Source of the DNA: Microstegium vimineum
Lineage: Eukaryota; Streptophyta; Magnoliopsida; Poales; Poaceae
NCBI GenBank assembly: GCA_022036555.1
Contig: CM039128.1
Location: 3,782,049 to 3,846,048, forward strand
Direction: 5' to 3'
Length of the DNA stretch: 64,000 nucleotides
Shown here piece after piece: positions 45,712 through 55,098 of this stretch. The notes under the pieces are model-generated. The model was not told where the DNA came from, did no database searches, and was given only the letters and a program-made list of their open reading frames with translations. Position numbers and translations under genes: made by a program. The first letter of the stretch is position 1. Every line of letters begins with the position of its first letter.

Positions 45712-47798
45712 ATGCTTGCTAGCAGCCGGCTCTCAGCTGAACGAAGCCACTACGGCTTGTTAGCTTGTCTGAGATTGACATCGTCGGCGGCGAAGCCTCG
45801 CTGGAAAGCTCCTTAAGGTTTCATTCTGAGAGTTCTTGTAGGTTCCAGTTTGAAGAAAAAATTCCAGAGAACGTCCTAAAGGCAAGGAAGGCTCCTCTCT
45901 TCGCGCCGGAGAGGCTTCGAGGAGCGGACGCTGAAGTTGCTCACACGGCCGATGGAGAGCCGAAGCTTGCTGATCGGATGACTCCGCACATCCGTTCGTT
46001 GGACCTTCAACTATGCTGCCGCCCCGAGGCGCTGCAGATTTGCATCCACATTGACCTTCGCTCGGACTGCTGTCACCGGAGCTTTGTTGTGTCTGCCATC
46101 AAACAAGGCCTTCATGGATGAGCGAAGCTTCGTATGGGCTAAGGCAAGCTGTTGGAGCTTGATATAGCGCCGGAACTGGGAGCGTCACGTGCAGGACGCT
46201 TATTTGCCAGCTTCGGGGAGCTTTGTAGTGTTGACGGAGGCCAATTTTTGACTTCCCTATATTCATGCAGTGATTACACCGAAGGTCCCGGAATTCAGAG
46301 ATTGCCATCATTGACACCTTCGCTTGACGAGCCAGATCTTCGCGTAGTTGGATGCTTATGGAAGTTGGGCCCTCGAGTTCGTCTTTGCTGTTACTTTGCA
46401 CCGAGGATTTTACCTTTCCTTGGGGGTTCTTGTAGAATCAAACTTTCACTTCCCTCAACAAAAATTATTCATGTTGCAGGGAGAAGGCTCCAACGAAGGC
46501 CTGAGAAGACTTCGACGAACTAACCGGAGAAGAGAAGGCCCCGACGGGGGCTCAAGCCCGAGAAGATCTCAACTCGGCGAGCATATTCCAGTAGCTCTAA
46601 CATAGGGTGGAGGTTCCTGCTCTTCCAATATCCAGAGAAAATCCGAACAGGGAACCTCCGACATTGCCGAACGAAGGCCAGCTTCACACAAGCGAAGGTC
46701 TGGCCCGAACCTGAGCCTTGGTCCGAGAAGGTGCTGGCCAAGCTGGTTGCATTGTGGAGCCATATAAGCTAGCAGGCCAAAGGTGCTGCTATCTCTGCTT
46801 GAGCGAGTGCTTCTGGTGGCTTCGCCAACTGTCGCGGAGGCTCAGAAGAACTACCCAAGGCTTCTGAGAAAATTGCGCTGCCGAAGACTCGATTTTTTTT
46901 TCTTGTTAGAAAGGCCTGCATATGCATAGAACACAAAAACTTGCACGGTCCTGTGGTTAGCATGTGTGAATGTGCTCACGAAGATCTTGATATAGGAGAC
47001 CCGGTGGTTTGTAAAATTTGTTGTTTTTTTATTATATATATTTTTTACTTCAAACAACCGAAGGTTTGAGGAGCATAGTGACTTCCTTGGGACAAAAAGG
47101 TCGAAGGCCTTAGGAGTGTTCGTTTTTTTTTTTTTTGAAAACGATGGAGGCAAAGGGACCCTGCGTCTCTTTGTTGTTTTTTTTACTAGAAAGATCAAAG
47201 GCTTTAGGGCCTTTCGAAAGAAAAAAATAAAAGGAGCCGAAGGCTAAGAAGCTTTGTTCAAACTTTTTTTTTATAAACATAGGAGCTTCAGTTGGGAATC
47301 TCTTTTTTATGTGTACATTTTCTGGAAATAGTTGGTGAAGCCTTAAGCAAAATTGTTAAAGCAACAAATTTCGTTCTAAGGTGTGAGAAGGTCTTACCTT
47401 CGCCTGAGGATCCATACCTTCCTTCGGTGTTCTCAGGTTTTAATCGTGACGAGTTGGAGAAGTTGTCTCGGAGAAGGCCGGCCGACAGGAGAAAACTCTG
47501 ACGAAGGCCGAGTGGAGAAGGCTCCGACGGAGACCTTGATGAAGGTCCAGTCGGAGAAGGCCTGTTGACGAAGGCTCGTCGACGAAGCCTCGTTGGCGAA
47601 GGCCTGAGAAGGATGTGACGAAGGCACGGTCGGCAAGGGCTCCGACGAAGGATGAGCGGAGGTCCATTGACGAAGGCCGACCAGAGAGGGCTTTGACGAA
47701 GTCCTGATGACGAAGACCTGCCAACGAAGGCCTCTTCTACCATTGCTCTCTTGGATGACATCGTGGGCTTGACTTCGGCCAAGCACGGTGGGCGCCAC
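45712..47798. other. LARD-like internal region, right part
   Basis: Continues the CGAAGGC-rich non-coding DNA. At 47470-47720 GACGAAGGC(C/T) recurs every 15-40 bases, which makes long but low-complexity open frames on -. The primer site lies at about 47779-47797. Confidence 0.65.
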
Positions 47799-48057
47799 TG
47801 TTAGGAAATCAGTTCCCGAACAAGATTGAGATGAGAGAGTGGAGAGTGGAGTTGAAGCCGTTAGAGAGGCGGCTAGGGTTTCCTGTTGAAGTTGGTAGGG
47901 GAGAGCCCCCTCTCCTCACATGTTCCCTTCATTTATATAGGAGTTGATAGTTTACAATCGACCCCCTTAGGAGGGTGGGAATTACAAGCTAGCACATCAC
48001 CCCTATTGGGCCTCTTCTAGGGGTTTTTGGCTCATACTACAATTGACTCCCCCAACA
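47799..48057 (-). repeat. 5' LTR of the LARD-like element (259 bp)
   Basis: Uninterrupted copy starting TGTTAGGAAATC and ending CCCCCAACA on +. Confidence 0.88.
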
Positions 48058-48195
48058 AGCTCCTTGACGGCCTGCTTGATCTCCTCGAGGCGCAGTTTGG
48101 CCTCGGCCAGGGTCTCTGAGGTGCGCACGAGCATGGCAAGCACGCCCACAAAGAGCAGCACCGGCCGGAAGCACGCTGACGCTGCAGTCCGTTCC
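48058..48195 (-). pseudogene. Sugar/polyol transporter pseudogene, upstream piece
   Basis: On - it encodes LLFVGVLAM then TSETLAEAKLRLEEIKQAV, as in the long cytoplasmic loop of polyol transporters just before the WKELL motif. The stretch between LAM and the TSET part is shorter than in the family, so an internal deletion is likely. The frame continues across the LARD insertion site into 32397 and on to KVWKELLVQP. Confidence 0.72.
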
Positions 48196-48230
48196 TAAAA
48201 CAAATTAAATCCAGCCATCAGACACGAAGC

Positions 48231-48330
48231 ATGGCGCTGAGGCTGAAGCCGTTGGCTCTCCCGCACGACATGCTGGTCGAGATCGCCGGGCACATCTCCA
48301 TGACGTCGCCCGACATCCCCGTACTCTTAC
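48231..48330 (+). pseudogene. F-box protein, N-terminal fragment
   Basis: The ATG at 48231 is followed by LALPHDMLVEIAGHIS, the start of a grass-type F-box (LPxDxLxEIAxHI). Similarity stops near codon 33 where AT-rich unrelated sequence begins, so only the first half of the F-box is present. Confidence 0.55.
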
Positions 48331-48976
48331 CCGGTGCATTTACCCTTTTACCCTTAAATAAAATAAGAACTACGAAAAAGGAATTACAACTACTCTATTT
48401 AGAGTCTTAATTTTCTTAATTTCGGAGGTGATGGGAGGCGACGTGATGTATATGGGTCCACCGATCATAGACACGTTTATCGCCTCTCATCGCCTTATTC
48501 CCATCGCCTCTCATTGTATTTTGTGTTCTGGACCCACTGATCATAGACACATATATCGTCTTGCATCGTCTTTCCAACCATTCTAAAAAATCTCATTAAT
48601 ATAACCTGTTGCATCATTAGTGTGCCCAGACAGCTTTGATTTGTCCCGTTGATTTGTACAGTATCGACCATGTCAATGAAACTTTAACTGTATATATGTC
48701 TAGAACACTTCTCTGATGAAGGAGGCAACCTTCAGACTGACATCATTTTCGATCTCTAAACAATTATCTGCTTTGCTTATCATTTACCGCAACAACAAAG
48801 TCTGGGCAACATTAGGTAGATGGTGACATATATGTACTACAAAGTCCACTAACACGGTTCTTGTAGCAGTTGTTACTTGTTACAAACTCCACACGGATTG
48901 GGTCTTGCTTATTCCTTGACTCGGTTCGCAAACACGGTATTCAATCCACGCACACGTCATGCATTCTCTTGTAGTG
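48331..48976. other. Intergenic, upstream of the peroxidase
   Basis: AT-rich. Direct repeats of the type CGATCATAGACACGTTTATCG / TGATCATAGACACATATATCG occur at about 48460-48560. The distal promoter of the peroxidase lies here; no gene is seen. Confidence 0.5.
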
Positions 48977-48984
48977 TATAAATA
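48977..48984 (+). promoter_or_regulatory. TATA box of the peroxidase gene
   Basis: GTGTATAAATAGACATCC lies 143 bases upstream of the ATG, in a suitable plant context. It implies a 5' UTR of about 110 bases. Confidence 0.75.
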
Positions 48985-49119
48985 GACATCCAGCAGCTGC
49001 GCCGCTCTTCATCTCCTCATCACCATCTCGATCGAGCTCCAAAGCTAAAGTAGCTCGTAAGCTCGATCAGAGTGAGTACCATCTGATCGACCAATAACCC
49101 ACACCTCACCGTCGTCGCC

Positions 49120-50139
49120 ATGAGGTCGTCCACGTGGTTGGCATTTGCCTTGTCGGCGCTCGTCGTTGTCTCCTCATCGGCGGCACACGCACACGCCTCA
49201 CCAGCGGAACTCGAGGTCGGTTTCTACGAGCACACGTGCCCACAGGCCGAGGAGATCGTGCGCAACGCCGTCCACCGCGGCGTTGCCCGTGACCCCGGCG
49301 TCGGCGCCGGACTCATCCGGATGCACTTCCACGACTGCTTCGTCCGGGGCTGCGACGGCTCCATCCTCATCAACTCCACGCCGGACAACAAGGCAGAGAA
49401 GGACTCCGTGGCCAACAACCCCAGCATGCGCGGCTTCGACGTCGTCGACGACGCCAAGGCCGTCCTCGAGGCGCACTGCCCGCGCACCGTCTCCTGCGCC
49501 GACATCGTCGCGTTCGCCGCCCGCGACAGCACCTACCTCGCCGGCGGCCTCGACTACAAGGTCCCCTCGGGCCGCCGTGACGGCCGCGTGTCCAAAGAGG
49601 AGGAGGTGCTCGACAACAATGTCCCCGCACCATTTGACGACGTGGCAGAGCTCATCGAGAGCTTCAAGCGGAAGGGTCTCAACGCCGACGACATGGTCAC
49701 CCTCTCCGGCGCGCACACAATCGGCCGCTCTCACTGCTCGTCCTTCACGCAGCGCCTCTACAACTTCAGCGGCCAGCTGGGGACGACGGACCCGTCCCTC
49801 GACCCTGCCTACGCCGAGCACCTCAAGATCCGCTGCCCATGGCCGTCCAGCGACGACCAGATGGACGCCACGGTGGTGCCGCTCGACCCTGTCACGCCGG
49901 CCACCTTCGACAACCAGTACTACAAGAACGTGCTGGCGCACAAGGTCCTGTTCATCTCCGACAACACGCTGCTTGACAACCCCTGGACGGCCGGAATGGT
50001 CCACTTCAACGCAGCAGTCGAGAAGGCATGGCAGGTCAAGTTCGCCAAGGCCATGGTGAAGATGGGCAAGGTCCAGGTGCTCACCGGCGACGAGGGAGAG
50101 ATCAGGGAGAAGTGTTTCGTCGTCAACCCGCACTACTAG
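49120..50139 (+). CDS. Secretory class III peroxidase, intact, intronless
   Basis: 339 codons, typical length. An N-terminal signal peptide (about residues 1-27, Leu/Val/Ala-rich) targets the secretory path; the product should act in the cell wall or vacuole, oxidising phenolics with H2O2. The distal site LIRMHFHDCFVRGCDGS gives Arg67 and His71, with Ca ligands Asp72, Asp79 and Ser81. The proximal haem ligand His199 sits in LSGAHTIGRSHC. All eight conserved cysteines are present (40, 73, 78, 120, 126, 206, 239, 332). N-glycosylation sites are at Asn85 and Asn215. A TATA box and clean ATG context support the start. No intron, though class III genes often have three. GC-rich coding with many C/G third positions, as in grass genes. 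Partial relatives lie at 13739 and 50767. Confidence 0.95.
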   Translation: MRSSTWLAFALSALVVVSSSAAHAHASPAELEVGFYEHTCPQAEEIVRNAVHRGVARDPGVGAGLIRMHFHDCFVRGCDGSILINSTPDNKAEKDSVANNPSMRGFDVVDDAKAVLEAHCPRTVSCADIVAFAARDSTYLAGGLDYKVPSGRRDGRVSKEEEVLDNNVPAPFDDVAELIESFKRKGLNADDMVTLSGAHTIGRSHCSSFTQRLYNFSGQLGTTDPSLDPAYAEHLKIRCPWPSSDDQMDATVVPLDPVTPATFDNQYYKNVLAHKVLFISDNTLLDNPWTAGMVHFNAAVEKAWQVKFAKAMVKMGKVQVLTGDEGEIREKCFVVNPHY

Positions 50140-50314
50140 TCAAGTTTAGCTTATTAGCTCGTGTATACTAAGTTATTTGTTTATATGTTCCACACGTTAA
50201 TACGTCATAATTACTATCCAGATTGTTTTTCTATTCAAAGCCTGTGAAATCAAACACAAATTTGTCAAGTAAAATGGTGTTTATTTGAACAACATGTAGA
50301 AATGTAGTGATGAC

Positions 50315-50610
50315 ATCCACGCTTTGTCGAGTGTCAAATATCGGGCACTCGGCAAAGAGCCCTTTGCCGAGTGCTAGTCAACGTGGCCCTCGGCAAAGAA
50401 TCTCACTTGGCAAATCAGGCTTTGCCAAAACAGGCCCTTTGTCTAGTATCTAGCATTCGACAAAAAAAACACTTGGCAAAAAATCCCGACCCTAACAGCA
50501 TCCATGGTCGTCACCTTTGTTGAGTGCCCACCGTTTGGCACTCGACAAAGAACCAGCCTTTGCCGAGTGCCAGGGCTGGCACTCGACAAAGATTTTTTTT
50601 TTATTTTTGC
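50315..50610. repeat. Fragment of a grass transposon with CACTCGGCAAAG palindromes
   Basis: Many copies of CTTTG(C/T)CGAGTG and CACTCG(G/A)CAAAG in both orientations, the subterminal pattern of a common grass DNA transposon group. It sits between the intact peroxidase and its truncated copy. No ends or TSD identified. Confidence 0.55.
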
Positions 50611-50766
50611 AACTAATTTTTTTTTAACTTTCACATATCAGCATGGTCAACATGTTCAAATTTGACACTTTTTCAAAACTTTTTGTTATATTTTTTGACT
50701 TTATTTCATTCCCTTGATTTTTTTCTCGAAATACGCAAGTTTGAACTGCGGCTACATCGAATAATC

Positions 50767-51113
50767 GGATGCATTTCCACGACTGCTTCGTCCGTGGCTG
50801 CGACGGCTCCATCCTCATCAACTCCACGCCGGGCAACAAGGCGGAGAAGGATTCCGTCGCCAATAACCCCAGCATGCGCGGCTTCGACGTCGTCGATGGC
50901 GCCAAGGCCGTCCTGGAAACGCACTGCCCGCGCACCGTCTCCTGCGCCGACATCGTCGCGTTCGCCGCCCGTGACAGCACCCACCTCGCCAGCGCCATCG
51001 ATTACAAAGTCCCCTCTGGCCGTCGTGACGGTCGCGTCTCCAAAGAAGCCGAGGTGCTCGACAACAACGTCCCCGCTTCGACGTTCAAAGTCGCCGAGCT
51101 CATTGACAACTTT
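50767..51113 (+). pseudogene. Peroxidase fragment (distal haem region only)
   Basis: From RMHFHDCFVRGCDGS to VAELIDN it matches residues about 67-181 of the intact gene, with few changes (for example DDAKAVLEAH to DGAKAVLETH). It lacks the signal peptide, the N-terminal part and the proximal His half. The upstream side is transposon-like and AT-rich. The downstream side is cut at AACTT by TGTTGGTTTTAGGATC, probably an LTR start. The open frame persists because the duplication is recent. Confidence 0.88.
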
Positions 51114-51495
51114 GTTGGTTTTAGGATCACAAATCACACGAATATGCAGTGGCTAATCCTAACCGAATGAACTCAAATGTAAATGCACTGAACACAGAAT
51201 GAAGAACATAGGTTTTAGCAACTGTCACTTGACCATGACAGACCATGACACAGTTTTTTCAAGTAGCTCAGGTTTGGCTTTCTTCCCCACCAGCTCTCAA
51301 AAGAAGTTTTATCACCCATGGCCTTACTAGGTAATCTGTTCAAAAGATACACCGAGTGTCTCACTGCTTCACCCCACATTCTTCCAGGAACATTCATGCT
51401 TTTCAACAGTGACCTTGTCATTTCCATCACTGTCCTATTTTTCCTCTCAACCACACCATTCTGTTGTGGAGTGTATGGTGTTGTTAGATGCCTTT
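51114..51495 (-). mobile_element. Copia fragment with integrase C-terminal region
   Basis: On -, 51495-51240 encodes NGVVERKNRTVMEMTRSLL, MWGEAVRHSVYLLNR and FESWWGRKPN, the end of a copia integrase core. The first 120 bases (from TGTTGGTTTTAGGATCAC) look like an LTR start. The rest is displaced by the chromovirus at 51496. Confidence 0.75.
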
Positions 51496-52580
51496 TGTAA
51501 CAGAACCGTCCGAATTATAAGAGATCAAGTACTAAAGTAGCTGAATTAACTGCCACTTAATAACACTTAAGCCCATATAGTCCCGGTAATCCGTGAAATC
51601 TCGAAGGATTTCAAACATTTCCACAATACAACCAAGATCGAGATAGTTCAGTAGCACCATTCACACGATATAAAGTTCAACATAATAAAATAGTATCGGA
51701 GTGCGAAAACTCAACAATTATTACAAACCATTGTTCAAATTAAAAGAGAAGCGGAAGTCTTTTAACACGATAATCTCCAAAGTAGTTCTTAATAGAGTGC
51801 CAGACTAGGGACATATCCCGCAACAACAAAAGAAGAGTCTGGAAGTGACCAAGCCCATGGTCTCGAAGTCATCCCCAACGGGGTAGAGACAGTTAACACA
51901 ATAACCATGCAGGAGCTGACCATCTGCAAAACAACATGGTATAAAACCCTGAGTACAAGAAGGTACTCAGCGAGACTTACCCGCCATAAACGAAAATAAA
52001 GGCTCCAAGGAGGATGAAGGCTTATGGTGGTTTAGCTGACTCTTTTGCGGAAAAGCATGAGACTATCCTTTCAAGTTTTAGTAAAGATATAGCAGCAAGC
52101 TTTTAATAATTTTACCTGTCATCTACATTAGCCACTAGTCTATGCCAGGCATGTTGGATTTAAGCATACAAGAGGATCCATCATCATTCCAGGCTTTCCA
52201 TAAACCGGATCACCAACATTAGTTTCATAGTCCTGTAAATGTTGTCATTGCCCTAGTCAAGTGCTCTCTAACTAGGAGCGATGGCGATTCGAATCGGATT
52301 CCTACTCAGCTGAGGGGGTATTCCCTACACAAACCACACTCATGCGCGTAGTGAACTACAGGTCACCAAAGACACTATCCGGGTAAAGTCGCGGGATGAA
52401 CAGGGACCACCGACACCCAGGGGTCGCCCGAAAGCAAGCAGTTGTGAAGGTCTTAGATCGCGCCCCTGTGTCCGAACCCCGCCTCGCACCAGCACGATGC
52501 GTCACGATCCAAACCCGGCCCGAATAGTGTACTGGCTTCACGGTCGGAATGAGTTATCCTTCCAGTTAAGTGTAGGTCAT

Positions 52581-55098
52581 TGTAGGGTCGAGATGGCGGA
52601 CTAGAGGGGGGTGAATAGTCTTTTCTAAAACTTAAACTCAACGGCTAACCGAAAGAAATGCAGAACTAAAACTATCGGTCTAGCCAAGACTACACCCCTC
52701 TAACTATAACTCTAGCACCTAGCAAAGTATGTCTATTATGCTAACTAAGGTGCCAAGCTAGGAAGCTCACCTAAATAAGTCTAGGTTGCAAGGTCACACA
52801 AACCTAAGCAACTAGTACTCTAAGCACACCGGGAGCTCCTACACATACTAGTAAGCAAAGCACAAAGCACCTAAGCTCACTAGCAATGCTCTCTAGCAAG
52901 ACTACACAAGTCAACTAGAGAGCTCAACTTACTTAGCTACACAAACTAAGCAATGTGACTAACAAGGCTACTCAAGCCAATTAGCCACTCAAGAGCTACT
53001 TCTATGCTACACAAGCTAGAAGGTAAATAGGCAAGCTACACAAGCCTAACTAGTTACAAGAGCAACCACTAAACACTAGCACAAGTATGAAACAATAAGT
53101 ATAAGCTAGTGAATAGAGAATGCAAACCACCAAATTGTACTACCGGTAGTAGGACCGGTACTACCGGTGGCTGACCGGTACTACCGATGGTAGCGTTGTA
53201 GCTTCGAGATCCAAGGAAGATGAGCTTTGAATTCGGATCCGAGCTTTTCCCCACACTCCTTGAGGTTGAGGGTGATGATGTTGAGCTTTGCTTGGATTGC
53301 TTCCTCTCCAATTTGTAGATCGGGGCTTCCCAACCTATGAACTTGAGGGAGAGAGGAAGAACACGAAGAACACAATAGTAGGGATGAAAACGGATCGGAT
53401 ACGAACGGATATCGCTAATATTGTATTTGTTTTCATATTTATGTTTGGATTCGGATTCAAATACGAATAGTATGAGAAATATCGGATATGATACGATTAG
53501 ATATCGACATCATAAATATGCCGATTTTAGTATTCGAATACGGATACGGTATCAGATGTTAATCTTCGGACTCAGATACGAACAGGTCTAAAGTCCTATA
53601 AACGAATTCGGTCGAACGGACGGTCGAATAAATATCTGTACCGTTTTCATCCCTACACAATAGAAAAGGATAGTCGAAGCTATCTCCACAACATCAAGCA
53701 CACGAGACTCACGATTTATACCGAAGTTCGGCAACTCTACACTAGAGTTCCTACTCCTCGTTGTTGAGGTGACCACGATGGTCGGAGTCTCTTTCACCTC
53801 CTTGCCTCTCCCTTGAGGCCCACACAAAGAGTGCCCAAGGTTTTCACTAAGAACGGATGGGGATTACAAACACTTCGATTGCCCTCACAAATAAACAAAT
53901 CATGGGCAAGAACGAAGAACGCCTAGCCAGCTAGGATTCCAAGAATCCAAGAGCAACAAATGCAAAGCAAACCGGCAAAAAGAGGAAATCGAATGCTCAA
54001 GTCGTAGATCGATCCTCTCCTCTCTCTAATCTCACTTGTCTCTCACAAATTCACCATGGATTGAAGTCTAGGAGCAAGGAGGAAGAGAGAGACACTCTTG
54101 GGACCCTTTTCTCAGATGTGGAAGTGGAATAAAGGGGGTAACCACCGCCCCAAGGGAAGGGGCGGCCTATTTATTCCCGCAGCTCCCGACGCACTACCGG
54201 TACTACCGGTGTCCCACCGGTACTACCGATCCAAGGAATCCGACCGTTGGAGCCTTCCGACCGTTGCACAAAGTTAGCCAACCGGTACTACCGGTTGCTC
54301 ACCGGTACTACCGGTAGTTCATTTTTTAGCACATCTTCAAAGTGCCCTCGCGTGCAAGAAAACCCCACCGGGAGCTGACCGGTACCACCGTTCTTCACCG
54401 GTACTACTGGTGGGAGACCAGTAGTACCGGTGGCTCAGCAGAAAGCCACCGAAGCACTCTTCTAAGTAATCGATTTGCACCGCTTCTCTCAAACATCTCT
54501 AGACTAGTAACTTGAGCACTCTTATCATCATCAAGCTAGTCTACTATGCATCCCTCTTGATAGTACGGCTTTTCCTATAACTCAACCCGGTCAAACACTT
54601 CTCTAAACCTCTATGACCGGTGAAATGAAATGCTCTAAGTTATACCTTTGCCTTGTGCATTCCATTTCATCTTCTTCTCCAATGTTGATGCAACATACGC
54701 ACCAACCTATCACAAATGATATGATCCACTCCATATCATCATGTGACTGTGTTGGTTTATTGATCTTGACCTCACTTGCTCTTCACCGTTGCGTTGGTCC
54801 ATCGGCGCCAAGCATCACTCGCTTACCCTTCACACTTGCAACCGGTCCATCAAGCCAAGCCTCATCTTGATCTTCTCCACATTGATCACATGACTCCATG
54901 TCATGTACCATGTACAATAAACTCCTTCATCACCAAGTTGAGCACCATCAATATGCACAAGCCATCTCTCCACCATGACTTTATTGGTTGCTCACACTTG
55001 TGTACCTAAGGACTAAATCACCTGTGTGTCTCACATTAAACACATATTAGTCCACCTAAGTTGTCACTCAATTACCAAAATCACACAAGGACCTTTCA
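52581..55098 (-). mobile_element. Sirevirus-type solo LTR, 2.5 kb
   Basis: On - it begins TGAAAGGTCCTTGTGTG and ends CATCTCGACCCTACA. Flanks GTCAT (52576-52580) and GGCAT (55099-55103) form a TSD with one change. It is packed with GGTACTACCGGT palindromes (for example 53140-53190 and 54190-54430), like Sirevirus LTRs. No internal genes remain. Confidence 0.85.
53379..53655. mobile_element. hAT-type MITE, 277 bp
   Basis: TIRs TAGGGATGAAAACGG and CCGTTTTCATCCCTA are flanked by a perfect 8-bp TSD, CACAATAG (53371-53378 and 53656-53663), the hAT length. No coding. Confidence 0.93.

Larger units (their letters stand above)
32398..48057 (-). mobile_element. Large non-coding LTR element (LARD-like), 15.66 kb with nested insertions
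   Basis: A perfect 5-bp TSD, AGCTC (32393-32397 and 48058-48062), flanks TGTTGGGAAATC and CCCCCAACA ends. LTRs of about 260 bp are at 32398-33768 (split by a MULE) and 47799-48057. On -, a primer-site-like TGGCGCCCACCGTGCTTGG follows the right LTR and GCTGAGGGGCTAC precedes the left one, so it reads on -. After removing the nested copia unit (40242-45706) about 8.6 kb of internal DNA remains. It has no gag or pol motif but many CCGAAGGC/GCCTTCGG motifs. Confidence 0.85.

Noticed and set aside
47288..47798. Long frames rich in Leu-Arg-Gln/Ser-Pro on -
   Set aside because: They are translations of the repeated GACGAAGGC motif in the non-coding LTR element.
49145..50133. Long open frames overlapping the peroxidase in other frames and on -
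   Set aside because: They are by-products of the high GC third positions of the peroxidase gene and show no domain of their own.
50315..50610. Peroxidase regulatory inverted repeats
   Set aside because: The CACTCGGCAAAG motifs are typical of a grass transposon group and are downstream of the gene, so a transposon fragment is the simpler reading.
53371..53663. CRISPR-like or satellite array in the palindromic LTR
   Set aside because: Repeats are overlapping palindromes without regular spacers, in a plant retrotransposon LTR.
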